Positions 36,892-45,801 of a stretch of 64,000 nucleotides of DNA are shown here, one piece after another. A program made the position numbers and the translations under genes. The number at the start of each line of letters is the position of its first letter. Within the stretch, counting starts at the first letter, position 1. Under the pieces are notes generated by a model, which was given only the letters and a program-made list of their open reading frames with translations, was not told the DNA's origin and did not search any database. This DNA is from Salisediminibacterium beveridgei (GTDB lineage Bacteria > Bacillota > Bacilli > Bacillales > Salisediminibacteriaceae): NCBI RefSeq assembly GCF_001721685.1, contig NZ_CP012502.1, forward strand, positions 62,001 to 126,000, read 5' to 3'.

Positions 36892-38232
36892 ATGGCTAGG
36901 AAAAAACCGATTAAAGTATTGCGCAAGAAAAAGAAAACAGTCAATATGCAACGGTTCACCCAAAAACAGAACATTGGTCGCAGCACCCTTAGCGCTAGAG
37001 AGTTTCGACTTCTGCAACGCATGTCTCATAGTTCTAAGGCTTTGCGCAACGTAGGCTTATATACGATTAAACAAAAGTATTTGAATGAAAACAAAATGGC
37101 GACAACAAAAGAAATAGACAGCGCAATGAAGGCCGATATGAACTATTGGGGCATTCAATCCAACTCCGTACAAGCGGTTCGAAGAACCTTACTCAGTGAA
37201 GTAAAGAGCTTCTTCGAAGCGTTAAAGAAGTGGAAAGAAACCCCTGAAGGTTTCACAGGTCGCCCAAAGTTCCCAAAGTATTCTCGTTCCACGGCTAAAC
37301 GTGTCATCGAAATCTATCAAGTTCCCAAAGTGGATAAGGACGGGTATTGGAATATTCCAATGAATACTGCTTTCAGAAAACGTTTTGGTCCCTTGAGACT
37401 GCGAATGCCAAAGAATTTAATGGATAAAAACATTTCTTACATTGAAATTGTGCCAAAGCAAAACGATCGGTTCTTTGAGGCTCATTATGTATACGAAGTA
37501 CCTATGTCTCAAATGAAGAAACAACAAACGACGACAAAAGCTTTGAGTTGCGATTTAGGTGTAGATTATCTTCTTAGTTGTACAACGAATCAAGGAGACG
37601 CCTTTTTGATGAATGGAAAGAAGTTAAAATCCATCAATCAGTACTTCAACAAAAAGATAAGCGAATTAAAACAGAAAAACATCGAAAACGGCTTGTCGAA
37701 ACGCATAGTGACAAACCAAATCGCTTCTCTTTGGCGTAAACGAAATCTCCAAATAGACGGCTACCTTTCACAAACCGTAGGTTTGTTGTTCAAACAGATA
37801 AAACGACTGAACGTCGATACCGTGGTAATGGGTTATAATGCCGGTTGGAAACAAGAATCGCATTTAGGGAAGAAAAACAATCAAGAGTTCGTACAAATTC
37901 CTTTCCACAGATTGATTTCGGCTATTGAGAACAAGTGTCTCAAGGAAGGCATCCGTTTCGTTAAGCAGGAAGAGAGCTACACGTCTAAAGCTAGTTTTCT
38001 GGATCATGACGATATTCCGGTTTGGTCAAAAGGCGATAACACGATGTACTCCTTTAGTGGGAAGCGTCTATATCGCGGCTTCTATCGCTGTGAAAATGGA
38101 CAATGCATCCATGCCGACATTAATGCAGCATTAAATATCCTTCGGAAATCTCAAGTAGCAGAATGGGATGAAAAAACGAAAATAAAAACGCCCATGATCA
38201 TGGACGTTCAAAAACGTAAAGCTGTTGCTTAG
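36892..38232 (+). CDS. tnpB: TnpB, RNA-guided nuclease of IS605 type
   Basis: 446 residues from ATG 36892, which follows AAAGGAGGTGACACAA; GTG 36883 would overlap it. TnpB proteins cut DNA guided by RNA from the element's right end. RuvC-I has Asp221 (SCDLGVDY) and RuvC-III Asp409 (HADINAALN). At the usual RuvC-II Glu position there is Gly314 (VVMGYN), as in a known TnpB subgroup with the segment WKQ...GKKNNQEFVQIP. Glu346 in the next helix may replace it. The zinc-finger region keeps only two of four cysteines (C400, C405), with Ala at TSKASFL. The frame is unbroken. Confidence 0.88.
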   Translation: MARKKPIKVLRKKKKTVNMQRFTQKQNIGRSTLSAREFRLLQRMSHSSKALRNVGLYTIKQKYLNENKMATTKEIDSAMKADMNYWGIQSNSVQAVRRTLLSEVKSFFEALKKWKETPEGFTGRPKFPKYSRSTAKRVIEIYQVPKVDKDGYWNIPMNTAFRKRFGPLRLRMPKNLMDKNISYIEIVPKQNDRFFEAHYVYEVPMSQMKKQQTTTKALSCDLGVDYLLSCTTNQGDAFLMNGKKLKSINQYFNKKISELKQKNIENGLSKRIVTNQIASLWRKRNLQIDGYLSQTVGLLFKQIKRLNVDTVVMGYNAGWKQESHLGKKNNQEFVQIPFHRLISAIENKCLKEGIRFVKQEESYTSKASFLDHDDIPVWSKGDNTMYSFSGKRLYRGFYRCENGQCIHADINAALNILRKSQVAEWDEKTKIKTPMIMDVQKRKAVA

Positions 38233-38515
38233 CGCATAGCCTAGTGGGTGCGTCAACCATCCATGTGTACTCAACTTTTGTTGGGGCTTGTAGCACACGC
38301 CAGTTATATGCTGAGTGGTGGTTTCTTCCGAAAGGAAGAACTGCTCTTCTTCGGAAGGGTGGTGCAAGTGGGAAAACGATCGTACGTCGCCAGTACCAAC
38401 CAAAAACAGTGATTTGAGAAGAACCACGCAGAGCGTCAACCTTTGTAAGAAAAGACCTGCTTGGCGATCTCAAGCCCCCACTGAAACGTTGTACCTCAGT
38501 GGGGGTTCGTTGACG
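38233..38515 (+). ncRNA. Candidate omega RNA and right end of the IS605 element
   Basis: Downstream of tnpB lies a structured non-coding stretch of about 280 nt. It holds the hairpins CTTCC-GAAA-GGAAG (38328-38341) and CTTC-TTCG-GAAG, and the terminal stem CCCCCACTGA/TCAGTGGGGG (38475-38505). TnpB guide RNAs come from this position in related elements. The RNA start and the guide boundary are not defined by the sequence alone. Confidence 0.6.
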
Positions 38516-38617
38516 GTTTAAACAGGAAGTGTTGATCAACCGTTTCCCCTGGGCACGCCTCCGCCGTGAGCGTTTGAAATCAACAATGAAGGATACCGGA
38601 GCGAAAATAATAAAAGT

Positions 38618-38667
38618 GTCGTCTGATCAGGCCTGGTGAAGGCTGATTGATCGGACGGCGCTTTTTA
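38618..38667 (+). terminator. Terminator, probably of the chemoreceptor gene before IS insertion
   Basis: GTCGTCTGATCA pairs with TGATCGGACGGC (two G-U pairs), with an inner GGCCT/AGGC stem, followed by TTTTT. Confidence 0.75.
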
Positions 38668-38701
38668 TGTCAATCCTGAACGAATGTTTTCGTAAATGAT
38701 A

Positions 38702-38730
38702 TTGTACTCCTCGAACCGGGTACGTATAAT
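38702..38730 (+). promoter_or_regulatory. Promoter of scrK-scrB
   Basis: TTGTAC (38702-38707), a 17-nt spacer and a perfect TATAAT (38725-38730). Confidence 0.7.
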
Positions 38731-38768
38731 AAAGACGAGTCAAAGCATGTTGACAAGGAGGAAAGTCT

Positions 38769-39728
38769 ATGACAAAAGGAATCATCAGCCTCGGGGAGGC
38801 ACTCATCGATTTTATCCCGTTGGACGACAACAATGAAAACTTCAAAAAAAGCCCGGGAGGCGCCCCGGCGAATGTGGCGGTGGGTCTTGCCAGGTTGGGA
38901 GCGAAGTCCGGTTTTCTCGGGAAAGTCGGCGATGATGTACTGGGCCGGTTTATGAAAGACACCCTGGAAAGCTACGGGGTGGACGTAGCCCATATGTCAC
39001 TTACAAAAGACACACGGACCGGAGTTGTGTTTGTCACACTCGGTGAAGGCGGGGAACGGAGCTTTGAATTTTATATCGATCCAAGCGCGGACCGTTTTTT
39101 GACGGAAGAAGAAGCGGAAGCTGTGGATTATGCAGGCTATAACGTCCTTCATTTCGGTTCCATCAGTCTGATCAGTGAACCGGCGAAATCCGCTACGAAA
39201 AAGGCCGTTCAGCTGGCGAAGGAGAAGGGATTGATTATTTCCTACGATCCGAATCTCCGGCTTGGACTGTGGTCTTCGGAAAATCACGCAAGAGAGGAAA
39301 TCAAAAGTATGCTCGGTGCGGCGGATGTCGTGAAGATTTCCGAAGAGGAACTTGAATTTTTGACCGGGGAAAACGAGATCGAACCGGGAATCCAGGCGCT
39401 TTCGGACTTTGACATTCCGATGATCATCGTGACCCTCGGAGCCGATGGCAGCTACATCTTCATGCAAGGACAGGACGCGGTTCAGGCAGCGGCGATGAAA
39501 GTTCAGGCTGTGGATACAACAGGGGCTGGTGATGCCTTCGTATCAGGGATATTGTACCAGCTCAGTGAAGGCGACAAAGCGGTCACGGCATACAGCAGGG
39601 AAGAAGCCTTGGCAATGGCGAAATTTGCTTCTGTGTCAGGTGGACTGGCTGCTTCGACCAAAGGGGCGATGACTGCATTGCCGACTCTCGGACAGGTGAA
39701 AGATACCGTCGGGAAATTCAATCAGTAA
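38769..39728 (+). CDS. scrK: Fructokinase, PfkB family
   Basis: Phosphorylates fructose released by the next gene's product. The 319-residue protein has PfkB signature 1 (GGAPANVAVGLARLG, 30-44) and signature 2 with GAGD at 252-255, where Asp255 is the catalytic base. AAGGAGG precedes the ATG. It stands 15 nt before the sucrose-6-phosphate hydrolase gene. Ribokinase-family substrate choice is hard to see, but the neighbour argues for fructose. Confidence 0.88.
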   Translation: MTKGIISLGEALIDFIPLDDNNENFKKSPGGAPANVAVGLARLGAKSGFLGKVGDDVLGRFMKDTLESYGVDVAHMSLTKDTRTGVVFVTLGEGGERSFEFYIDPSADRFLTEEEAEAVDYAGYNVLHFGSISLISEPAKSATKKAVQLAKEKGLIISYDPNLRLGLWSSENHAREEIKSMLGAADVVKISEEELEFLTGENEIEPGIQALSDFDIPMIIVTLGADGSYIFMQGQDAVQAAAMKVQAVDTTGAGDAFVSGILYQLSEGDKAVTAYSREEALAMAKFASVSGGLAASTKGAMTALPTLGQVKDTVGKFNQ

Positions 39729-39743
39729 GGGGCATCGGTGCTT

Positions 39744-41210
39744 ATGACAGAGACAGAAAAAAACCTGATCCAGCAGGCAGAAGAAGTTGCCAGAGATCAG
39801 CGGCAACTCGTGGATGCCGACCCGTACCGGCAGGCGTTTCATATCATGCCTCCAGTGGGCTTGCTAAATGATCCGAATGGCTGGATTCACTGGCAGGGGC
39901 GCTACCACATGTTCTATCAGTGGAATCCTTTTGCCGTAACACATGGCGCAAAATTTTGGGGGCATGTCTCTTCGACGGATCTCGTTCACTGGATGGAAGA
40001 ACCCATTGCGCTGGCGCCTTCTGAATGGTACGAAAAAAACGGCTGTTATTCAGGAAGTGCGATTGACCGTGACGGCGAACTGACGCTGATGTATACGGGA
40101 AATGTAAAAGATGACGAAGGCAACCGCTTCTCCTACCAGTGTACGGCCGTTTCACGAGACGGTGTACACTTTAAAAAGCAGGGACCTGTAATCGATTCCC
40201 TGCCCAAAGGATACACCGCGCATTTCCGGGATCCGAAGGTGTGGGAAGAAGATGGAGTCTGTTACATGGTTATCGGCGCACAGACCCTGAAAGAAGAAGG
40301 GCGGGTGCTCCTCTACCGCTCAGAAAATTTCAGGGACTGGTCACTGGTCGGCCCCTTGATCGGCTCACAGCAGGAACCACTCGGCGACTTCGGGTACATG
40401 TGGGAATGTCCCGATGTCTTCCGGCTTGATGGTCAGGACATTCTGATTGCTTCACCGCAGGGATTGGCCTCCGATGGCACGAACTATCTCAACCGTTTCC
40501 AGGCAGGTTATTTCCCCGGAACACTGAATTTATCGGAAGGGATCTTTACACCTGGAGCGTTTACGGAACTCGACAAAGGGTTTGAATTTTACGCCCCGCA
40601 AACGACGGAATCGGCAGACGGCCGCAGAATCATGGTCGGCTGGATGGGCGTGCCTGAACAGGCGGAAGACCGCCACCCGACCCTTGAGCACAGCTGGATT
40701 CATTGTTTGACACTGCCAAGGGAACTGACCTGGGTGAACGGCAAGCTGTTTCAGCGCCCTGTACAAGAACTCGAAAAGCTGAGAACCGGGAACCCTATTC
40801 GACATACCGGCGTGACCCGTTCCATTGCCCCGTTTGAACTTGAGGGGATTGAGGGGCGCACACTGGAAGTCCAGTTATCGGGGGTGGATCTTCAAGCGCA
40901 CGATTACCTCGACATCAACCTCCACAATGAAACGGTACTGAAACTGTCGATGATGGAGGCGTGCGACATCACGCTTGAACGGACGGTCATCGGCGGGGAT
41001 GCACGCGAACAGCGTTACGGCAGTGTGGATCAAGTAGCTGAGATCCGGATCTTTCTGGACCGTTCATCCGTCGAGATCTTCATCAATGACGGTGAGCTGG
41101 TCTTCAGCTCAAGGCATTTTGCTGACCCGAAAAATCAGGCAGTCACGTTTGCCGGAGACTGGCTCAGTGAACCGGTGATTGAAGCCTGGAAACTAAAGGA
41201 TACACGTTAA
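39744..41210 (+). CDS. scrB: Sucrose-6-phosphate hydrolase, GH32
   Basis: Splits sucrose 6-phosphate to glucose 6-phosphate and fructose in the cytoplasm, 488 residues. The GH32 motifs are NDPNG with nucleophile Asp43, FRDPKV, and WECPDVF with the acid/base Glu. A C-terminal beta-sandwich follows. ATG 39744 is 11 nt after AAGGGG and GTG 39738 is 5 nt after it, so the start is uncertain by two codons. No PTS sucrose transporter or regulator is in the window, so uptake is encoded elsewhere. Confidence 0.9.
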   Translation: MTETEKNLIQQAEEVARDQRQLVDADPYRQAFHIMPPVGLLNDPNGWIHWQGRYHMFYQWNPFAVTHGAKFWGHVSSTDLVHWMEEPIALAPSEWYEKNGCYSGSAIDRDGELTLMYTGNVKDDEGNRFSYQCTAVSRDGVHFKKQGPVIDSLPKGYTAHFRDPKVWEEDGVCYMVIGAQTLKEEGRVLLYRSENFRDWSLVGPLIGSQQEPLGDFGYMWECPDVFRLDGQDILIASPQGLASDGTNYLNRFQAGYFPGTLNLSEGIFTPGAFTELDKGFEFYAPQTTESADGRRIMVGWMGVPEQAEDRHPTLEHSWIHCLTLPRELTWVNGKLFQRPVQELEKLRTGNPIRHTGVTRSIAPFELEGIEGRTLEVQLSGVDLQAHDYLDINLHNETVLKLSMMEACDITLERTVIGGDAREQRYGSVDQVAEIRIFLDRSSVEIFINDGELVFSSRHFADPKNQAVTFAGDWLSEPVIEAWKLKDTR

Positions 41211-41226
41211 AACAGACCGAAAGAAA

Positions 41227-41254
41227 AGACCCGGGAATTTGTGCTCCCGGGTCT
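41227..41254. terminator. Bidirectional terminator between scrB and cheY
   Basis: AGACCCGGGA/TCCCGGGTCT with an 8-nt loop lies between convergent genes. Confidence 0.8.
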
Positions 41255-41266
41255 AGTTGTATGTTG

Positions 41267-41629
41267 TTAACGGCTTAATGCTTTTTCCAGCGCTTCGCGG
41301 ATCCGCGGTTCGTCAAACGGCTTGACGATAAAGTCCACAGCGCCTTTTTGGATGGCGTCCACCACCATATTCTGTTGCCCCATTGCCGAACACATCAGTA
41401 CTTTTGCAGAAGGATCCTTTGCCTTGATCTGTTCAAGGGCTTCGATACCATTCATCTCCGGCATGGTAATGTCCATGGTAACGAGATCCGGTTTGTGTTC
41501 CTCATACAACTCCACGGCTTCTCTTCCATCTGCCGCTTCAGCGACCACTTCATAGCCTGCATCGGTCACCATCTTCTTCAGTGTCATGCGCATAAATGCT
41601 GCATCGTCAGTAATCAATAGTTTTGCCAT
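41267..41629 (-). CDS. cheY: Chemotaxis response regulator CheY
   Basis: Receiver-only regulator that binds the flagellar switch. 120 residues from ATG 41629, with GGGAGGTT upstream. Acidic pocket Asp8-Asp9, phospho-acceptor Asp53 (TMDITMPEMNG), Ser81 and Lys103 are in place. The sequence AAFMRMTL and CSAMGQQNMV closely match B. subtilis CheY. In B. subtilis cheY is in the flagellar operon, whereas here it is alone, so it may be a second copy. Confidence 0.88.
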   Translation of the reverse strand: MAKLLITDDAAFMRMTLKKMVTDAGYEVVAEAADGREAVELYEEHKPDLVTMDITMPEMNGIEALEQIKAKDPSAKVLMCSAMGQQNMVVDAIQKGAVDFIVKPFDEPRIREALEKALSR

Positions 41630-41848
41630 CTGCGTAACCTCCCTGCGATTTCTCACATCTGTTTTCGTTTATAGGTATTACGTATGAAGATATTAGACCC
41701 AATTATATACAACACCTCTATAATTATGCCACAGAATTGAAAATTAATGAAGAGAGCAAGTGAACTTTTCCCGGATGTTGCAGGATTTTCACCAGCTGTC
41801 GTGGAAAGGTGTGCAGTGAATAGACCTTGAATCAGGGAGGAATCACAG

Positions 41849-42718
41849 ATGACAAAACCAATAGCAGGCTTTATCGGAACAGGTGTAATGGGTAAAAGTA
41901 TGGCAGGGCACCTTCTGAAGGAAGGGTACACACTTTATGTGTACAACCGGACGAAAAGCAAGACGGATGAACTGGTGACACAAGGAGCGGTCTGGTGTGA
42001 CTCTCCGGATGAGGTGGCCCGGCAATCAGACATCGTGTTTACGATCGTCGGCTACCCGAAAGACGTGGAGGAGATGTACTTCGGGGAACAAGGGCTGATT
42101 GCCAACAGTAAACCAGGGACCATTCTAGTAGATATGACGACATCAAGCCCGGTGCTGGCGCAGCAGATCGGGGAAAAAGCATCGGAAGCCGGATTGGAAG
42201 CAGTCGATGCACCGGTGTCCGGTGGGGATATTGGCGCAAAAGAAGCAAAACTTGCCATTATGTGTGGCGGCAATCGAACTGCCTTTGAGCAAGTGGAGCC
42301 TTTGTTTGCCTGCATGGGCAAAACCATCGAACGTCTCGGCCCAGCAGGGGCCGGTCAGCATACGAAAATGGCGAATCAGATCGCAATTGCATCCACAATG
42401 CTGGGTGTGGCGGAATCGCTGGCTTATGCAAAGCAGGCAGGACTCAGCCAGGAACAAGTCATGAGTGTGATCGAAACCGGCGCGGCAGGAAGTTTTTCCC
42501 TGTCCAGGCTTGGCAGGAAGATGATCGAGGGCGATGAAGCAGCGGGATTTTATGTGAAGCACTTCATCAAAGACATGGGCATTGCCATTGATTCAGCGGA
42601 TCAGATGGGGCTTGAGCTTCCTGGATTGAAGCAGGCAAAACAACTCTACGATCAGTTGCAGAAAGAAGGAGCGGGGGAACTGGGTACACAGGCGATTTAC
42701 CGCTTGTATCAGCCGTGA
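41849..42718 (+). CDS. NAD(P)-dependent hydroxyacid dehydrogenase, YkwC-like
   Basis: 3-hydroxyisobutyrate-dehydrogenase-family protein of 289 residues. The Rossmann motif GFIGTGVMGKSMAGHL is at 8-23, the substrate loop is DAPVSGGDIGAKEA, and the catalytic lysine is in GAGQHTKMANQ. It resembles B. subtilis YkwC. The substrate is not known; candidates are 3-hydroxyisobutyrate, tartronate semialdehyde and similar acids. A ribosome-binding site GGGAGGAATC precedes the ATG. Confidence 0.85.
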   Translation: MTKPIAGFIGTGVMGKSMAGHLLKEGYTLYVYNRTKSKTDELVTQGAVWCDSPDEVARQSDIVFTIVGYPKDVEEMYFGEQGLIANSKPGTILVDMTTSSPVLAQQIGEKASEAGLEAVDAPVSGGDIGAKEAKLAIMCGGNRTAFEQVEPLFACMGKTIERLGPAGAGQHTKMANQIAIASTMLGVAESLAYAKQAGLSQEQVMSVIETGAAGSFSLSRLGRKMIEGDEAAGFYVKHFIKDMGIAIDSADQMGLELPGLKQAKQLYDQLQKEGAGELGTQAIYRLYQP

Positions 42719-42802
42719 CTTTTGCATGCGCATCTGTCCCATTCCCAACGTGCCAAAACTCCTTTATAATGAGTGTATCTTCCACAATGAAGGAGTCCGC
42801 CT

Positions 42803-45007
42803 ATGTTTAGAAGCCTTCGCTCCAAATTGATTGTGTTTTTCATACTGGTCACGGTCATACCGATGGCGATCGTTGGCATGATCGGTTATAACTCACAAAA
42901 ACACGAAATCAGCAGTCAGCTCGAGTATTCGATCATGAGTCAGTCATCGAATCTTTCGGCTGAATTGTTGAATTTAATCGATGAACGGTTAAGAGATGTT
43001 GAGTGGCTGACCCGCAGTCCCATTCTGAGAGATCCGGAGAGTACACCGTTGGAACTGCGAGAGGAACTCTATAACTTTCTGTCGGTGAATGATATTTACT
43101 TTGATGCGATTCTCCTTAATGAGGAGGGCGGTGTGATCGTCGATACGGAAACCCGGATGATCGGGCGCAATATCGGGGACCGGGAATGGTTTCAGGAAGT
43201 TTCGGAGACGGGAATGAAGAGGATGTCCGACATCTACATGTCTGATGCCATCAACCGTCCGGTCCTTGTGTTGGGGGCACCGGTCTATACCCATGACCGG
43301 GAACTTCTGTTTTACGTGTCCCCGTCGTTTAATCTGGACGTATTTTATGAACGGATTGAAGCCTATACGACACTGCAGCGGACCCACGGTTCAGACGGGT
43401 ATGCCTTTTTACTGCGTGAGGACGGCCTGCTTTTGTCCCATCCGAATCAGTCGCTTGTGATGAATATGAATTATTTTGAGCAGCAGGACATTACCAAGGA
43501 TGATTTGAACAGCCTGATTGATCAGGATCGGACGTTTACGACAAGTGGCGGACAGGTCCATGCATTTACACAGGTCGAAGAGATCCAGGGTTTTGAGCAT
43601 CGCTGGTATGTCGGGATTGCCCTAGCAGAGGAGGACCTTTATGCATCCCTTGATGATTTGCTTCTTCGCTACGTTGCTTTTTACTTCCTGATTTTTGCTG
43701 TACTGATCGTTGCGGTGATCAAACTGTCGGACTATCTGGTCAAACCGATCCGGCAACTTGTGGAGAAAACAAAAGCTTACGCCGAGGGTGTCGATTATGA
43801 ATGGCCTTACGAGGCAGCCTACAGAGAGGCAGATCACCTGCATGTGGCCTTCGATGATATGACCGGACGGCTGAAAGAACGTGAAGCGACTCACCGGAAA
43901 TCCACCCAGGTGCTTGAAGCCACGGACAATGGGGTCTTCGCGGTAGCCCGGGGGTCGGAGCAGCTGACGATGTCGAACCGGGAATTTGAAACGTTGTTCG
44001 GATTTACAGAGATGGATCTGTCCAGTGTAACGATCCAGGAACTGAAGCGTGAATCGCCGTTTTTTGACGCGTTCATGCATGCGGCCTTGGATGAGTGGAC
44101 CGAGTTTGATAAGCGCAATGAAACGCGCCGGCAGGCAGAGGTGAACTGTCAGGATCAGGATGGAAACGAGCGGATATTTTTCCTCGGTATGACCCTGCTC
44201 TCTGCGAACGGGGAACGGGAGGATCTTGATGAATTCCTCTTCGTTTTTCAGGAGCTCACAGAAGTCCGCCGGATGGAGCGTGAATTGGTGCAGTCTGAGA
44301 AACTCGGGATGATTGGTCAGATGGCTGCAGGACTTGCGCACGAGATCCGTAATCCGATGACGACGATCCGTGGGTTCATGCAATTGCTCGAAAAGCGCGA
44401 TGACGGAGAGAATGCAAGGTACTACCAACTGATCATGAATGAAATTGATCAGGTGAACAAGGTGATGGAAGAACTGATGCATATCGGAAATCCTGCTCGG
44501 ATTGAAGAAGAGACGACATCAGAGACCTCGGTCAGTGAACAGCTCAAAGAAATCATCACCCTGCATGAACAGGATCTTGAAAAAAGGCAGATCAAGGTGG
44601 AGACCTTTTTTAACGGAACGGATGATTTCCTCGAGACGAACCGGAACAAGCTGAGGCAGGTGTTCTCAAACATCATCCGCAATGCGATTGAAGCCATGCC
44701 TGACGGGGGCAGGTTGAAGCTGAGGAACCAGACCGCACCGGGACTCGATGCCAACGGAGTATGTGATGTGGTCGTGGCCATCAGTGATACAGGTGAAGGG
44801 ATGGATTCGGAAACCATCAAAAAAGCCGGTACGCCCTTTTTCACAACGAAGGAGAACGGTCACGGACTCGGTCTTGCTACGACGTACCGGATCATTGAAG
44901 AACTTGGTGGTACCATCGATATCCGTACAAAAGCCGGTGAGGGAACGACGTTTGTCATTCGCCTGCCCGGCAGTGTCTTACGGCAAACAGTGAACAGCGG
45001 CGAATAA
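42803..45007 (+). CDS. Membrane sensor histidine kinase with dCache, HAMP and PAS
   Basis: 734 residues. Helix 1 is at 9-28, an extracellular dCache-type domain at 35-285, helix 2 at 289-308, HAMP to about 362, and PAS at 370-485. HisKA has His513 in AAGLAHEIRNPMTTIRGFMQLL, a form typical of the Kin sporulation kinases. HATPase_c has NIIRNAIEAMP, DTGEGMD and GHGLGLATT. No response regulator is adjacent, so it is an orphan and could feed the Spo0 phosphorelay, which is inference. AAGGAGT precedes the ATG, and a TATAAT at 42765-42770 may belong to its promoter. Confidence 0.85.
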   Translation: MFRSLRSKLIVFFILVTVIPMAIVGMIGYNSQKHEISSQLEYSIMSQSSNLSAELLNLIDERLRDVEWLTRSPILRDPESTPLELREELYNFLSVNDIYFDAILLNEEGGVIVDTETRMIGRNIGDREWFQEVSETGMKRMSDIYMSDAINRPVLVLGAPVYTHDRELLFYVSPSFNLDVFYERIEAYTTLQRTHGSDGYAFLLREDGLLLSHPNQSLVMNMNYFEQQDITKDDLNSLIDQDRTFTTSGGQVHAFTQVEEIQGFEHRWYVGIALAEEDLYASLDDLLLRYVAFYFLIFAVLIVAVIKLSDYLVKPIRQLVEKTKAYAEGVDYEWPYEAAYREADHLHVAFDDMTGRLKEREATHRKSTQVLEATDNGVFAVARGSEQLTMSNREFETLFGFTEMDLSSVTIQELKRESPFFDAFMHAALDEWTEFDKRNETRRQAEVNCQDQDGNERIFFLGMTLLSANGEREDLDEFLFVFQELTEVRRMERELVQSEKLGMIGQMAAGLAHEIRNPMTTIRGFMQLLEKRDDGENARYYQLIMNEIDQVNKVMEELMHIGNPARIEEETTSETSVSEQLKEIITLHEQDLEKRQIKVETFFNGTDDFLETNRNKLRQVFSNIIRNAIEAMPDGGRLKLRNQTAPGLDANGVCDVVVAISDTGEGMDSETIKKAGTPFFTTKENGHGLGLATTYRIIEELGGTIDIRTKAGEGTTFVIRLPGSVLRQTVNSGE

Positions 45008-45095
45008 AACGGCTTTGGCAGTCCCCTCGCTTTTCAGGGAAGCTAGCTTCGTGATAGGCTGAGTAAAGTGAAACATTCGAAAGGAGAGGGTCATC

Positions 45096-45776
45096 GTGTT
45101 ACGTGCTGTGATTGCAGGCGCTTCAGGTATGGTAGGAACGCAACTGGTAAAAGAGCTTCTCGAAAAGGGAACGTATGATGAGGTTCATTTAATTACAAGG
45201 CGCCGGACACTGTTTCACCGGCATCCGTCGATCACCGAACACATCGTTCATTTTGATGAACTGGAAAAGGTCCGACATGTCTTTAAAAAAGGAGACCATG
45301 TCTTTGTGGTGCTCGGTACAACGATGAAACAGGCAGGTTCACAGTCAGGGTTTGTCAGGGTTGATTATTCATTTCCTTTGAAGCTTGCCGAACTTGCCAA
45401 GGAAGAGGGCGCTGCGCAGTTTCTGACCGTCACAGCCATGGGATCGGACCGTAATTCGCGTTTTTTTTACAACCGGGTGAAAGGACGCCTTGAAGATGAG
45501 TTGATCGGTCTCGGCTTGCCGGCACTCCATATTTTCCGGCCATCCCTTTTAATGGGGGAGCGCCATGATACACGACCAGGTGAGAAGGCAGCGGAAATCG
45601 TTGCAAGACCGTTGGCGAAATGGATGACAGGGAAAATGGAAAAATACCGGCCGGTTGAAGGCGCGGAAGTGGCGAAAGTGATGCATCATATTGCACAACT
45701 TGATAAGACAGGATTTCACTTGTATGAATCAGACCACATTGTGCAAATCGGCGAAGCAATTAAAAAGAATCACTAA
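45096..45776 (+). CDS. NAD(P)H-binding atypical SDR
   Basis: Atypical short-chain dehydrogenase, 226 residues, NmrA/HTATIP2-like. The loop GASGMVGTQLVKELL (8-22) binds the cofactor, and the catalytic-looking segment is TAMGSDRNSRFFYNRVKGRLED with Tyr and Lys. GTG 45096 follows AAAGGAGAGG. The next gene, pepF, starts 25 nt later, so co-transcription is possible. The role is not known. Confidence 0.78.
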   Translation: MLRAVIAGASGMVGTQLVKELLEKGTYDEVHLITRRRTLFHRHPSITEHIVHFDELEKVRHVFKKGDHVFVVLGTTMKQAGSQSGFVRVDYSFPLKLAELAKEEGAAQFLTVTAMGSDRNSRFFYNRVKGRLEDELIGLGLPALHIFRPSLLMGERHDTRPGEKAAEIVARPLAKWMTGKMEKYRPVEGAEVAKVMHHIAQLDKTGFHLYESDHIVQIGEAIKKNH

Positions 45777-45801
45777 TTTCTAGATAAAAGGATGATCAAT
45801 C

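Larger units (their letters stand above)
36362..38520 (+). mobile_element. IS200/IS605-family element with tnpA and tnpB
   Basis: A two-gene IS605-type element: Y1 transposase TnpA followed by TnpB on the same strand. Base composition is visibly AT-richer than the flanks. The right end has a 10-bp hairpin at 38475-38505 as expected for these elements, and both ends lie in non-coding DNA. The exact termini cannot be fixed by eye; the left end lies between 36296 and 36460 and the right end just after 38505. Confidence 0.8.
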
